Of a stretch of DNA of 34,592 nt, positions 5,732 to 14,135 are shown piece by piece. Within the stretch, counting starts at the first letter, position 1. Each line of letters opens with the position of its first letter. Origin of the DNA: Prevotella sp. (GTDB lineage Bacteria; Bacteroidota; Bacteroidia; Bacteroidales; Bacteroidaceae). The notes beneath the pieces were generated by a model that was given only the letters and a program-made list of their open reading frames with translations, was not told the origin of the DNA and searched no databases. The translations under genes and the position numbers were made by a program. Location of the stretch: the NCBI GenBank assembly GCA_017538105.1, contig JAFYJN010000102.1, positions 1 to 34,592 on the forward strand. The letters are read 5' to 3'.

Positions 5732-6966
5732 CTGCATATTTGTTTGAAAAACTCGGCGGCGGCCTCGCCCATCAGTTTGTAGCCGGCGGGGTTGAGGTGT
5801 AGCCAGTCTTCCTGCAGGTCGGCGCGGAGGGCGGCAGGATCCTGCGGGTCACGCACGGCGGCGTCAAAATCGATGCAACCATCGAAGTGGAGCTGTCCGT
5901 CAGTGGCCGTGGCGGCGGTATTGCGTATCCATTCGTTCACCCGCTGGCGTATGGCCTCACGTTTCTCGCTGTAATAGAAGGAGCCCTTTACAGGTGTGAT
6001 GGTGGCGCCATAAACTTTCAAGCCACGTTCATGTCCCTTGCGGATGAACTCTTGATAGGCGGCAATGAGTTGGTCGGCAATGTTGGGATTGTGCTCGCCA
6101 AAACTGCCGATGTCGTTGGTACCCTCGAAAATGATGATGTTACCAATGCCTGTCTGTCCGAGCACGTCACGGTCAAAACGTACCAGTCCCGGCTCGCTCA
6201 GACCGCCACGCACCACGCAGTTGCCGCCGATGCCGAGGTTAAGGACGCCGATGTGTGACGTGGAGGTGTTCTTCGACAGCGCTTCAGCGAAGAAGTCGGT
6301 CCAGCGATCCTGGGCATCGGTGGTGCTGCCTCGCCCATCGGTGATGCTGTTACCGAGGATGGCGATGGCCGTATTGCTGGCACCATACACATCTATCGAA
6401 GCGATGTTATACCAATGCACCGCTTCCTCACCCTGGCTGAAATCACTCTCGGGCGTACTTTCTCCAGTGATGATGTAGGAGGTGGTACGTGATCCACGAT
6501 GGCAGGATGCTTCCTCTGGGGTGCGGTCACCGTAGTTGATGGTGATGGCCAGTCGCTGCTGCGGGCGCAGGTGATAAGCCACCACATCGCTCACCATTTC
6601 CTCGCCACCCTGTAGCGTCAAGTTCCGGTTGCCGCCGAAGGTCAGGTAGGTGGCTGTAGCCACATTAATACGGCTCATATAGGTGGCATCGGCAATGTAT
6701 ACACTCTTGATGTCAACGGGTGTGTCGCTCTGCACGTTCGACAGACGCAGACGCATCGTCTCACCGCCAAGGCTCACATGCACTATCTGGCGCAACGAAC
6801 GGTTCGACAGCGACGACCGTGGCATATCGCCCTGACCGGGTTTCTCCACGGCAGTGGCCCATGTCCCCGTCCATTCCCTCTGCTGTTTCGGCGTAGACTG
6901 TTTCTGCGCACAAGCCATCATGGCCGAAGACAAGCACACACACAACAGAAATTTGAATCTATTCAT
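5689..6966 (-). CDS. Secreted SGNH/GDSL-family esterase (probable acetyl-xylan esterase)
   Basis: A 425-residue protein with an N-terminal export signal (FLLCVCLSSAMMACAQ; a Cys at 19 suggests a possible lipoprotein). An N-terminal beta domain is followed by an SGNH hydrolase domain. Block I is ILGNSITDG (nucleophile Ser207), block II GGN (247-249), block III GTND (282-285) and block V DWLH (Asp387, His390). Block I has Asn where GDS is usual. The likely task is removing acetyl groups from xylan. It is the first gene of the leftward operon, with a good promoter at 7035-7066. Its last residues (QLDPISSNNSN) come from the repeat tract at 5664-5731, so the original C-terminus was probably replaced. 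It is comparable to xynE in P. bryantii by position; substrate is inferred. Confidence 0.85.
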   Translation of the reverse strand: MNRFKFLLCVCLSSAMMACAQKQSTPKQQREWTGTWATAVEKPGQGDMPRSSLSNRSLRQIVHVSLGGETMRLRLSNVQSDTPVDIKSVYIADATYMSRINVATATYLTFGGNRNLTLQGGEEMVSDVVAYHLRPQQRLAITINYGDRTPEEASCHRGSRTTSYIITGESTPESDFSQGEEAVHWYNIASIDVYGASNTAIAILGNSITDGRGSTTDAQDRWTDFFAEALSKNTSTSHIGVLNLGIGGNCVVRGGLSEPGLVRFDRDVLGQTGIGNIIIFEGTNDIGSFGEHNPNIADQLIAAYQEFIRKGHERGLKVYGATITPVKGSFYYSEKREAIRQRVNEWIRNTAATATDGQLHFDGCIDFDAAVRDPQDPAALRADLQEDWLHLNPAGYKLMGEAAAEFFKQICRISQLDPISSNNSN

Positions 6967-6970
6967 AGGT

Positions 6971-7029
6971 TTTATCTTTATCAGGCTGATAAGGCCAATT
7001 ACACCAATCGGACAGGCCTTTAATTAATC
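6971..7029. repeat. Third degenerate repeat tract, esterase 5' leader
   Basis: TTATCA-GGC-TGATAA (6978-6992) followed by GGCCAATTACACCAATCGG and GGCC. The units resemble those of the four-helix cassette tracts (GCCAATTA..., CCAAT...). It lies entirely between the esterase start and its promoter, so it would be in the untranslated leader. Confidence 0.45.
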
Positions 7030-7034
7030 ATTTG

Positions 7035-7066
7035 CAAAGATACTCATTTGTTTTCTAAACGACAAA
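7035..7066 (-). promoter_or_regulatory. Promoter of the xylan operon
   Basis: On the minus strand TATCTTTG (7035-7042) is preceded after exactly 20 bases by TTTG (7063-7066), a full match to the Bacteroidota housekeeping promoter. Transcription would start near 7029 and run into the esterase gene. Confidence 0.75.
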
Positions 7067-7136
7067 ATATTTTCGCATCAACAACCTTTCAAAATGTATC
7101 ATCTTTTCTGTTGCTGAAACAATTATGCTGTTTTTC

Positions 7137-7167
7137 TTGGTCTTTTACAGGTTTTTTGCTATATTTG
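7137..7167 (+). promoter_or_regulatory. Promoter of the hybrid two-component regulator gene
   Basis: TTG (7137-7139), 20 bases, then TATATTTG (7160-7167), matching the Bacteroidota -33/-7 pattern. The predicted transcript begins near 7174, 15 bases before the ATG at 7189, which supports that start over the longer upstream frame. Confidence 0.65.
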
Positions 7168-7188
7168 TACGTTTTTTTTGATAATAAC

Positions 7189-10100
7189 ATGAAACATTTG
7201 CGAAGATACGTTTATATACCCCTTCTGTTGCTGTCGGTGATGATCGTCATGGCCGACCGTGGGCTTCTCTACTCTTCGGGCAGGCTGACGAGCAACCAAG
7301 TGAACTGTCTGGGCCAAGATGCCTATGGTTATATTTGGGTGGGCACCGACTACGGATTGAACCGTTTCGACGGTTACCACTTTACCCATTACCTGCACAA
7401 TAGTGACGACAAAGGCACGCTCATCGACAACATCGTCACCCGTTTCCTCGTCGACAATCAAGGTCGGCTGTGGATAGGCCTGAGCAAGGGACTGGCGCGT
7501 TACGACTACCACACCGACCGTTTCGTGAACTACCCCTTCCCCGGCGGACGCACACCGCGCGTCTATTCCCTCCTGCTCAACAGCGAGGGCGACATTCTCA
7601 TCGGCACGGCAGGCTATGGACTATACAGCATACGCCATGGAGAAGACAAGATACAACATGAGTCCGAATATTCACGGCGGGCCGTGGAACAATATTACAC
7701 CTGTATGTTCGAAGACCGACGGGGCCGACTATGGCGGAGCAGTCATGAAGACCTGTTCACCTGCTATGATGTGAAACACCGCCAGCCCGAGGACATCCGC
7801 GATTTCGAATCACCATGCGGAGCGCCCATCGCCTTTGCCGACGAGACCGACTCCACCCTGCTCATCATCTGCACGAACGGCATCCTACGCTATGACGACC
7901 ATCAAGGAACCATTTCCGACGCAGGCATCGACAAGAGCGATGTGGGCGACAACCTCATCATACGCACCGCCATGGCCGACCGCTCTGGCAACCTGTACGT
8001 GGGCACCTCCAACAACGGCTTGCTCACCCTGCCCTCGGGCACATCGCGCCTGGCAGCCGTCGACTATTCCGATGAAGGTTTCCACCTGGCCACATCCAGT
8101 GTGACCGATGTCATGGAAGACCACGAAGGAAACTTGTGGGTGGGATGCAGCAACCGCGGTGTGTTCCTCATCAACCAGCAGCAGCCGATGTTCAAGAGCT
8201 GGAGCCTCTCGGCTCAGCAAGTAGCCACGGGGGGCGCCGTCACCTCCATCGCCCCCGCCGAGGACGGAGGCTTGTATTGCGTGGTGCAGAACAGCGGCGT
8301 GTTCCATTTCAACAGCGAGGGATCCATCGTCAGCCACCCCACATCACCCGCCGGCGCACATTTCATCTACCGCGACACCAAGGGGAACTATTGGCTGGGG
8401 TCGGACAACACCCTCTACGCCTACCAGCCCACCACAGGCAGCTACCAAGAACGGCTCAAGTTGGAGGGCGAGCGTTTGCAGACCATGGTCGACGATGGCA
8501 AAAACCTATATGTGTCGGACTACAGCCGCGGACTGACCATCTACGACCTGTCCACGGGCAACAGTCGCCATATCGACATGAACCAACGAAGCGGCAATGG
8601 CTTCCTATGCAACAATTGGATACGCGACATGATGATTGATTCGCGCGGCCTGCTGTGGATGTGTACCGCCTCAGGTGTCTGCTGTATGTCGCCCGACACC
8701 GGCAGTTTCCTCACTTTCGGATGGAACAGTCTGCTGAGAGAGGTGCAGGCCAACGCCATGTGCGAAGACATCAATGGCAACATCGTGTTGGCCACCGAGA
8801 ACGGAGTGTTCCTCTTCCTTGTCGGGGAAAACAAAGTGGAACGTTTCGCCAAGAGCGAGGTGCTCAATGACAAACAGGTGAGCGCCATCGTCAGCGATGC
8901 CGACGGCAACCTATGGTTCGCCACCACGGCCGGAATTTGGCAGTATCGGCGCGCCGACGGCGGACAGTTCGTGGGACACCTCAACGGCAACGGCCTGATC
9001 ACCCGCGAGTATACGATGGGAGCCAAGAGCACAAGAGCCGACGGATTCATCGCCTTCGGCTCGGGCATAGGAGTCACCACCTTCCATCCCCGGCAAATAA
9101 GCGCCGCGACAGCCGACGTGGGTGTCCTCCACCTCACCCGTTTTGTGGTCAACGGGCGGTCATACGATATGTTTGAGCAACTGGAGTCCGACGCCGACAC
9201 CATCTGCAAGCCCCTGGCCAAGCAGCATTTCCGCCTTGCCTATTCAGAAAACACCTTCTCGTTGGAGTTCTCGTTGCTCAAATACCGCAACGACGACCAC
9301 ATTCAGTTGGCTTATCGTGTCAACGGCGGCGAAGAACGGCTCACCGACGAAGGGGTGAACGTGATACCGTTCAACAGGTTGGAGCCAGGGGAATACCGGA
9401 TTGAGGTGCGAGCTGTGGACAATGGCGTGCGGGCTCAACAGCCCACCACGATATGGGTGCGTGTGGCCAACCCCTGGTATGCCTCCACATGGGCATACAT
9501 GGTCTATCTGCTCCTGGCTGCTGCTTTGCTCGCCGGAGCCGTGATGTATTTCCGCAGGAAGAGCAAGCGCGACCTCGACGAGGCGAAGATGCGCTTCCTT
9601 ATCGATGCCACACACGACATACGTTCTCCGCTGACACTGATTCTCGGGCCGCTGAAAAAGCTGAAGGCAAAGGTAAACGACGAGGAGTCGAAGGCCGACA
9701 TCGAGACCATCGACCGCAACGCACAACGGTTGCTGCTCCTGGTGAACCAGATTCTCGACGAGCGAAAAATTGACAAGAACCAGATGCAACTGAACTGCGA
9801 ACCCACCAACCTCGTGGCCTATATCTCGGGAATCTATTCCCTCTATCAGTATCACGCGCAGTCAAGGAACATCCACTTCACCTTTGAGCACGACGACCTG
9901 GTGGTGGCCAACATCGACAGGAAGCAATTCGACAAGGTGGTGAACAACCTGCTCTCCAACGCTTTCAAATACACCCCCGATGGAGGAACCATCATCATTG
10001 ACCTGCGCCAGGACAAGCAGCAGGTGACGCTGACGGTGAGCGACACAGGCATAGGGTTCAACAACGAGGAAGCCTCGAAACTCTTCGAGCGGTTCTACCA

Positions 10101-11124
10101 AGGAAAGAACGTCACCGGGTTCCATATGGAGGGCACCGGCATAGGGCTGAACCTCACACGGTCGCTCGTGTTGCTTCATGGTGGCACCATCAAGGCACGC
10201 AACCGCAACGACGGGCAGACAGGCGCAGTGATGACCGTGACACTTCCCGCTCTGGAGAAGTCTACAAAGACGGTGGACGAGATGACACGTACCGTTTATG
10301 CCGCGGCCACCGAACAAGTAGGCTCATGGACGTTGGGCAAGGGAGCCCATAAAGTGTCGAAGGTGACCATCCTCGTGGTCGACGACGACCGCGAACTGGC
10401 ACAATACATACAGCGCGAGTTGGCGGAATGGTACCGCGTCGACTCCTGCCCGAACGGCAAGATGGCCTTGGAAACACTTCTCAAAGGCAACTACGACTTG
10501 GTGGTGAGCGACGTGATCATGCCCGAAATGGATGGTATCACGCTACTTAAGAAAATCAAGGCCAACAGTCTTATCAGCCACATCCCCGTGGTGTTGCTCA
10601 CATCGAAGAGTGAGGTGAGCGACCGGCTGGAAGGCATCAAACATGGAGCCGACGCCTTCCTTGCCAAACCTTTCAGTATCGAAGAGCTGCACCTGCGCAT
10701 CGACAACCTCATCGCCAACGTACGCCGCCTGAAAGGTAAATTCTCCGGTGCGCAGCAACAAGAACAGCAAGTGGAACGGGTAGAGATGGAAAGTCCCAAC
10801 GATGTGCTCATGCGTCGAATCATGAGGTGCGTGAACGACCATCTCTCCGACTCCGACTTTAGCGTGGAAGACCTCACCCGCGAGGTGGGCATCTCACGTG
10901 CCCAGCTACACCGCAAGATGAAAGAGATCACGGGCATATCCACTGGCGAGTTCATACGCAACCTGCGTCTGGAACAGGCGGCGCGCATCATTCGCGAACA
11001 GGACGTGAACATCACCCAGGTGGCCTATGCCGTGGGGTTCAACAACGCCAACCATTTCTCCACGATCTTCAAACGCCATTTCGGCATGACACCCAGTGAA
11101 TATAAGGAAAAGGGTGACAAGTGA
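7189..11124 (+). CDS. Hybrid two-component system regulator (HTCS) of the xylan locus
   Basis: One 1311-residue protein joins sensor, kinase, receiver and DNA-binding parts. In order: signal anchor (1-24); periplasmic two-component-propeller repeats (about 25-650, with recurring blade motifs such as GYIWVGTDYGLNRFDG); Y_Y_Y domain (about 680-760); transmembrane helix (about 768-789); histidine kinase with phospho-acceptor His809 in THDIRSPL; ATPase domain (NNLLSNAFKYTPDGG, DTGIGF); receiver (about 1059-1175) with Asp1108 in VSDVIMPEMDG; AraC-type double helix-turn-helix (about 1205-1305, ending GMTPSEYKEK). Such proteins bind oligosaccharides in the periplasm and activate nearby degradation genes. 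Divergence from the xylan operon points to xylo-oligosaccharide sensing, as for XynR of P. bryantii. The start at 7189 follows the promoter and gives a proper signal anchor. Confidence 0.93.
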   Translation: MKHLRRYVYIPLLLLSVMIVMADRGLLYSSGRLTSNQVNCLGQDAYGYIWVGTDYGLNRFDGYHFTHYLHNSDDKGTLIDNIVTRFLVDNQGRLWIGLSKGLARYDYHTDRFVNYPFPGGRTPRVYSLLLNSEGDILIGTAGYGLYSIRHGEDKIQHESEYSRRAVEQYYTCMFEDRRGRLWRSSHEDLFTCYDVKHRQPEDIRDFESPCGAPIAFADETDSTLLIICTNGILRYDDHQGTISDAGIDKSDVGDNLIIRTAMADRSGNLYVGTSNNGLLTLPSGTSRLAAVDYSDEGFHLATSSVTDVMEDHEGNLWVGCSNRGVFLINQQQPMFKSWSLSAQQVATGGAVTSIAPAEDGGLYCVVQNSGVFHFNSEGSIVSHPTSPAGAHFIYRDTKGNYWLGSDNTLYAYQPTTGSYQERLKLEGERLQTMVDDGKNLYVSDYSRGLTIYDLSTGNSRHIDMNQRSGNGFLCNNWIRDMMIDSRGLLWMCTASGVCCMSPDTGSFLTFGWNSLLREVQANAMCEDINGNIVLATENGVFLFLVGENKVERFAKSEVLNDKQVSAIVSDADGNLWFATTAGIWQYRRADGGQFVGHLNGNGLITREYTMGAKSTRADGFIAFGSGIGVTTFHPRQISAATADVGVLHLTRFVVNGRSYDMFEQLESDADTICKPLAKQHFRLAYSENTFSLEFSLLKYRNDDHIQLAYRVNGGEERLTDEGVNVIPFNRLEPGEYRIEVRAVDNGVRAQQPTTIWVRVANPWYASTWAYMVYLLLAAALLAGAVMYFRRKSKRDLDEAKMRFLIDATHDIRSPLTLILGPLKKLKAKVNDEESKADIETIDRNAQRLLLLVNQILDERKIDKNQMQLNCEPTNLVAYISGIYSLYQYHAQSRNIHFTFEHDDLVVANIDRKQFDKVVNNLLSNAFKYTPDGGTIIIDLRQDKQQVTLTVSDTGIGFNNEEASKLFERFYQGKNVTGFHMEGTGIGLNLTRSLVLLHGGTIKARNRNDGQTGAVMTVTLPALEKSTKTVDEMTRTVYAAATEQVGSWTLGKGAHKVSKVTILVVDDDRELAQYIQRELAEWYRVDSCPNGKMALETLLKGNYDLVVSDVIMPEMDGITLLKKIKANSLISHIPVVLLTSKSEVSDRLEGIKHGADAFLAKPFSIEELHLRIDNLIANVRRLKGKFSGAQQQEQQVERVEMESPNDVLMRRIMRCVNDHLSDSDFSVEDLTREVGISRAQLHRKMKEITGISTGEFIRNLRLEQAARIIREQDVNITQVAYAVGFNNANHFSTIFKRHFGMTPSEYKEKGDK

Positions 11125-11128
11125 CAAA

Positions 11129-13495
11129 TCAGCAGTCTGAGCTGTAGAACACCTCGCGGTTGCTTTCCGGACGGTCTATCGGCACGATGATCTCCTGCAT
11201 CCACGAGGGAACGCCCAACGTAGGTTCGGAGGGTAGCATCTGTTGCCATTCCTCATCGGTCAGTCGCGGCTGGTCGATAGGACGTTTGAACTCACGGTAG
11301 CTGAACACAGCACCACGGGTGAGGTACAACATGCCGTCCATCTCCACGATGACGTAAATCTCGTCGGCAGGTCCCACAGCCTCGTAGAGGATGGATTTCT
11401 CGGGGTTGTTGTCCGCATTGGCGGTGTAGACATCAGCCACGATGGCCACATTCTTGTCGGCACCGGTCACATTGTACCATCCCATCAAATCTTCATCCTC
11501 GTTGGCTATCAACCCAAGGGTGATATGCTCATATTGAGCCCCGATGACGCGCATCTGCTCGTATTCGGCATCTGTCACACTCTTTCCTCCCAACTCTTTC
11601 TTCGAGATGTCAAGCAGGAACTGCGCCTCCTGGCGAACTTCCTTGGCCAGATCACGCGTCTCTTTGTTGAGCAACTGATAACGGTCAAGGGTGCTTGTCA
11701 GCGCGTCGATAAGCGCCACGGCCTTTGTCCAGAAGGCGATGTTGGGTTCTACGTACGACTTGGTGACAGGCGTGGGCAGGTCGTCGCCACCGCCACATTC
11801 AGCGCCAAAGGGCTGCTTGGCGTAGAGGATGGCATCGTGCTTGAGCTCAGCCCAAGAGGCGAGAGCCGCATTGAGGTTCTTCTTGTCCCATTGGCTGGTC
11901 TTCATGAAATAGGGCTGACGAGCGTCTTTCGCCACGCAAAGCTCGCGCAGCGCGGCCTCCCAACGGTTGTAGATGGTCTGTTCCCAATTGATTTCACCCA
12001 TGCGGGTGGTCATCGCCGAGAGGAAATTGCCAAACTCACCCCATTGCCTCTGCACGCCCAGTTCACCGAAGAGGATATCGTGGGCGGGCTGCACGCCGAT
12101 GGCCGCCATGAAGTCAAGACCCATGGGCACGTCACGCAGTGTCGTTTCGTTATCATAATCAACGGTCTTGAGCAGCACCTCGGCATCGGGAGTATAGCGC
12201 TGCGGCATCACATTGATTTTCACATGGCTGGTGCGCTCAAAGACAGGACGGATGCGTGTCTGCGTCTCGCCCAAGGCATCCACCTGCTGGCGAACTGCCA
12301 CAAAAGCGTTTTCATCGGTGGCCATCTTCTGTGCGGTGGCACCGGCTTTCGCCATGATGTCGCCCATCTGCAGGATGGTCACGTTGTCGGGCTCACCCAT
12401 GAGGAAACGGATGGGTGCGTCGACACGGTCGTAAAGACGCTGTGCCTGGCTGTCGCCGCGCATCGTCTCGGCGATGATGGCGGCACGCAGCATCTGCTCT
12501 TCAATGTCGCTACCGAAGGGAACGGTCTGCAACCACATCATGCCACGGAAATATCGTTTGGCGGCGTCGCTGCGGGTGTAATGGCCACGCGGACGGAACA
12601 AGCTGTAGTTGAACTTCACCTTAGTATAGCCGAGGTAGTCGGAAAAATCATCGGTCTCTTCGTACACCTGACGCAACTCCGTGTTGGCCGTTTCCAACTG
12701 TGACTGTACCGTCGACTGTGGTGTCTGTCCCGTGAACAGGCTCTGGGCCACATCGAAATACACCATGTTCCACTCAGCGGCGGCCTTCAGTTGCTCATTG
12801 GTGGTTCGCGCTGCATAATCCTTCATCTTGGCATACATGTAACGGCTATAGTCCGTCATGGCACCGAGCAGGGTGCTCTCTTCCACCTTGCGCAAGGTAG
12901 TGTCGAAATACATATGGAAGAGTTGCAGATAGAGGTCGGTGGTGATGAACGACGGGAACTGACTGTACATGTTCTCCTCGTAGATTTGGAACAGCTGCTC
13001 CTGGTCGGTGGGCACGATGCCGAAGCCCTGACGAGTCAACGCCGCCTTCAACTGTGGGTTGAACGTGGTGAGGTGGGCGGGGTTGATGATATTGTCGGGA
13101 TTGACGATGCCCCCTCCCGTCGGAGCGTAGTTCGTTTTCGACAACTCCGCCTCACGGGCCTTGATGCGGTTCATGAATGCCGTCTCGGCGGCGCTGTACT
13201 TGATGGCGGGCATTTTCCCTTCTTGGCGTTTCACCGCCAGGTCGAGATACCAGCTGGTAGTGAGGAAGATGCTCCTCAGCTCAGAAGCTTTGAACACATA
13301 GCCTTGACGGGCGGCGGGAGCGTTGCGCAACACGCGCAGCTCACTCAGGCTCAGGCGCGAGATATCCATATTCAGGTTGAGTTTGCTCTTGAGATCCTCC
13401 ACCTGGATATGTCCCTCACCGGGCAGCACCATACCTTGGCCATGTATCTGGATGGCCAACACGATGGCAAACAGTGAAATGATTAGTCGTTTCAT
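11129..13495 (-). CDS. DUF3160 secreted protein, 788 aa
   Basis: The protein starts with a clear signal peptide (MKRLIISLFAIVLAIQIHGQ) and the mature part is mostly helical. Motifs such as FITTDLYLQLFHMYFDTTLR and MQEIIVPIDRP near the end fit the DUF3160 family, which is common in Bacteroidota and has no known biochemical role to me. No enzyme motif is evident. Its end lies only 4 bases from the end of the convergent regulator gene, with no hairpin between them. It is preceded by a small secreted protein gene and a TlpA-like gene in the same direction, probably one transcript. Confidence 0.8.
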   Translation of the reverse strand: MKRLIISLFAIVLAIQIHGQGMVLPGEGHIQVEDLKSKLNLNMDISRLSLSELRVLRNAPAARQGYVFKASELRSIFLTTSWYLDLAVKRQEGKMPAIKYSAAETAFMNRIKAREAELSKTNYAPTGGGIVNPDNIINPAHLTTFNPQLKAALTRQGFGIVPTDQEQLFQIYEENMYSQFPSFITTDLYLQLFHMYFDTTLRKVEESTLLGAMTDYSRYMYAKMKDYAARTTNEQLKAAAEWNMVYFDVAQSLFTGQTPQSTVQSQLETANTELRQVYEETDDFSDYLGYTKVKFNYSLFRPRGHYTRSDAAKRYFRGMMWLQTVPFGSDIEEQMLRAAIIAETMRGDSQAQRLYDRVDAPIRFLMGEPDNVTILQMGDIMAKAGATAQKMATDENAFVAVRQQVDALGETQTRIRPVFERTSHVKINVMPQRYTPDAEVLLKTVDYDNETTLRDVPMGLDFMAAIGVQPAHDILFGELGVQRQWGEFGNFLSAMTTRMGEINWEQTIYNRWEAALRELCVAKDARQPYFMKTSQWDKKNLNAALASWAELKHDAILYAKQPFGAECGGGDDLPTPVTKSYVEPNIAFWTKAVALIDALTSTLDRYQLLNKETRDLAKEVRQEAQFLLDISKKELGGKSVTDAEYEQMRVIGAQYEHITLGLIANEDEDLMGWYNVTGADKNVAIVADVYTANADNNPEKSILYEAVGPADEIYVIVEMDGMLYLTRGAVFSYREFKRPIDQPRLTDEEWQQMLPSEPTLGVPSWMQEIIVPIDRPESNREVFYSSDC

Positions 13496-13504
13496 GATTT
13501 TAAA

Positions 13505-13529
13505 TGTTTAGTGTTGAGTGTTTAGTGTT
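13505..13529. repeat. Short tandem repeat in intergenic gap
   Basis: TGTTTAGTGTT occurs at 13505-13515 and again at 13519-13529, just upstream of the DUF3160 start. It is a small dispersed-type repeat of unknown role. Confidence 0.5.
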
Positions 13530-13556
13530 TTTATGTTGAGATATTTATAGGCAATA

Positions 13557-14063
13557 CTATGGTAACATAGGCAATTCCAAGAACAACCTTTCTGCCGTGT
13601 CATGGTCCACGCCTTCGGCGAGAATCGTGTCGGCGCCGAGCCCAAACTTCCGCCACTGGTGTGTCATCACCACATAGCGGTCGTCGGTGGTACGCTGCAG
13701 GGTAACCACCTGCCCGTCGGCGAAACGGAAATCCTCGAGGATGCCCCCCAGCTGCGACCCCAGCCACAGCGGGCGCACGTGGCCGTTGATTTGGGTGAAG
13801 GTGAACAGGCGGGGCAGCACACGACGGTCGTAACGGGTGTGCTTGACCACCATCACCATGGCATCCTCCACCCCATCGCCGTTCACGTCGCCCGTGCACC
13901 ATCGTAGTGTCGGCCATGGCAGGCGGTAACGGTCGGTATGTCCGTCAGTGGTCAGCGTGAGATACGACAATGTGTCGTTCACCTGCTCCAGGGAGTAGGA
14001 CTGTGCCTTGCATCCTAATGAAAGAACGCTCAGCAGAATGACTGTCATTGCTCTTACTCTCAT
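13557..14063 (-). CDS. Small secreted protein with a Ca-binding-like DVNGDGVED motif, 168 aa
   Basis: It begins MRVRAMTVILLSVLSLGCKAQ, an export signal with a Cys that could make it a lipoprotein, although the lipobox is imperfect. Residues around 58-66 read GDVNGDGVEDA, the DxNGDGxxD pattern of FG-GAP/VCBS-type calcium-binding loops. The rest is beta-rich with no catalytic motif visible. It lies 61 bases upstream of the DUF3160 gene and 72 bases downstream of the TlpA-like gene, all leftward. I do not recognise a named family or function. Confidence 0.65.
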   Translation of the reverse strand: MRVRAMTVILLSVLSLGCKAQSYSLEQVNDTLSYLTLTTDGHTDRYRLPWPTLRWCTGDVNGDGVEDAMVMVVKHTRYDRRVLPRLFTFTQINGHVRPLWLGSQLGGILEDFRFADGQVVTLQRTTDDRYVVMTHQWRKFGLGADTILAEGVDHDTAERLFLELPMLP

Positions 14064-14135
14064 CGCTATTCTTTTATATCGCTCTCCCGGAGAACCGGGT
14101 GGTTGTCACTTTCTCTGCGGAATGGTAGGAATGGT

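Noticed and set aside
7048-7188. Longer start of the HTCS gene at 7048
   Set aside because: It would run through the promoter and add 47 residues before a good signal anchor. ATG 7189 fits the transcript start.
11243-12703. A 486-codon open frame antisense to the DUF3160 gene
   Set aside because: Same cause: shadow of a long gene. No promoter, signal or motif supports it.
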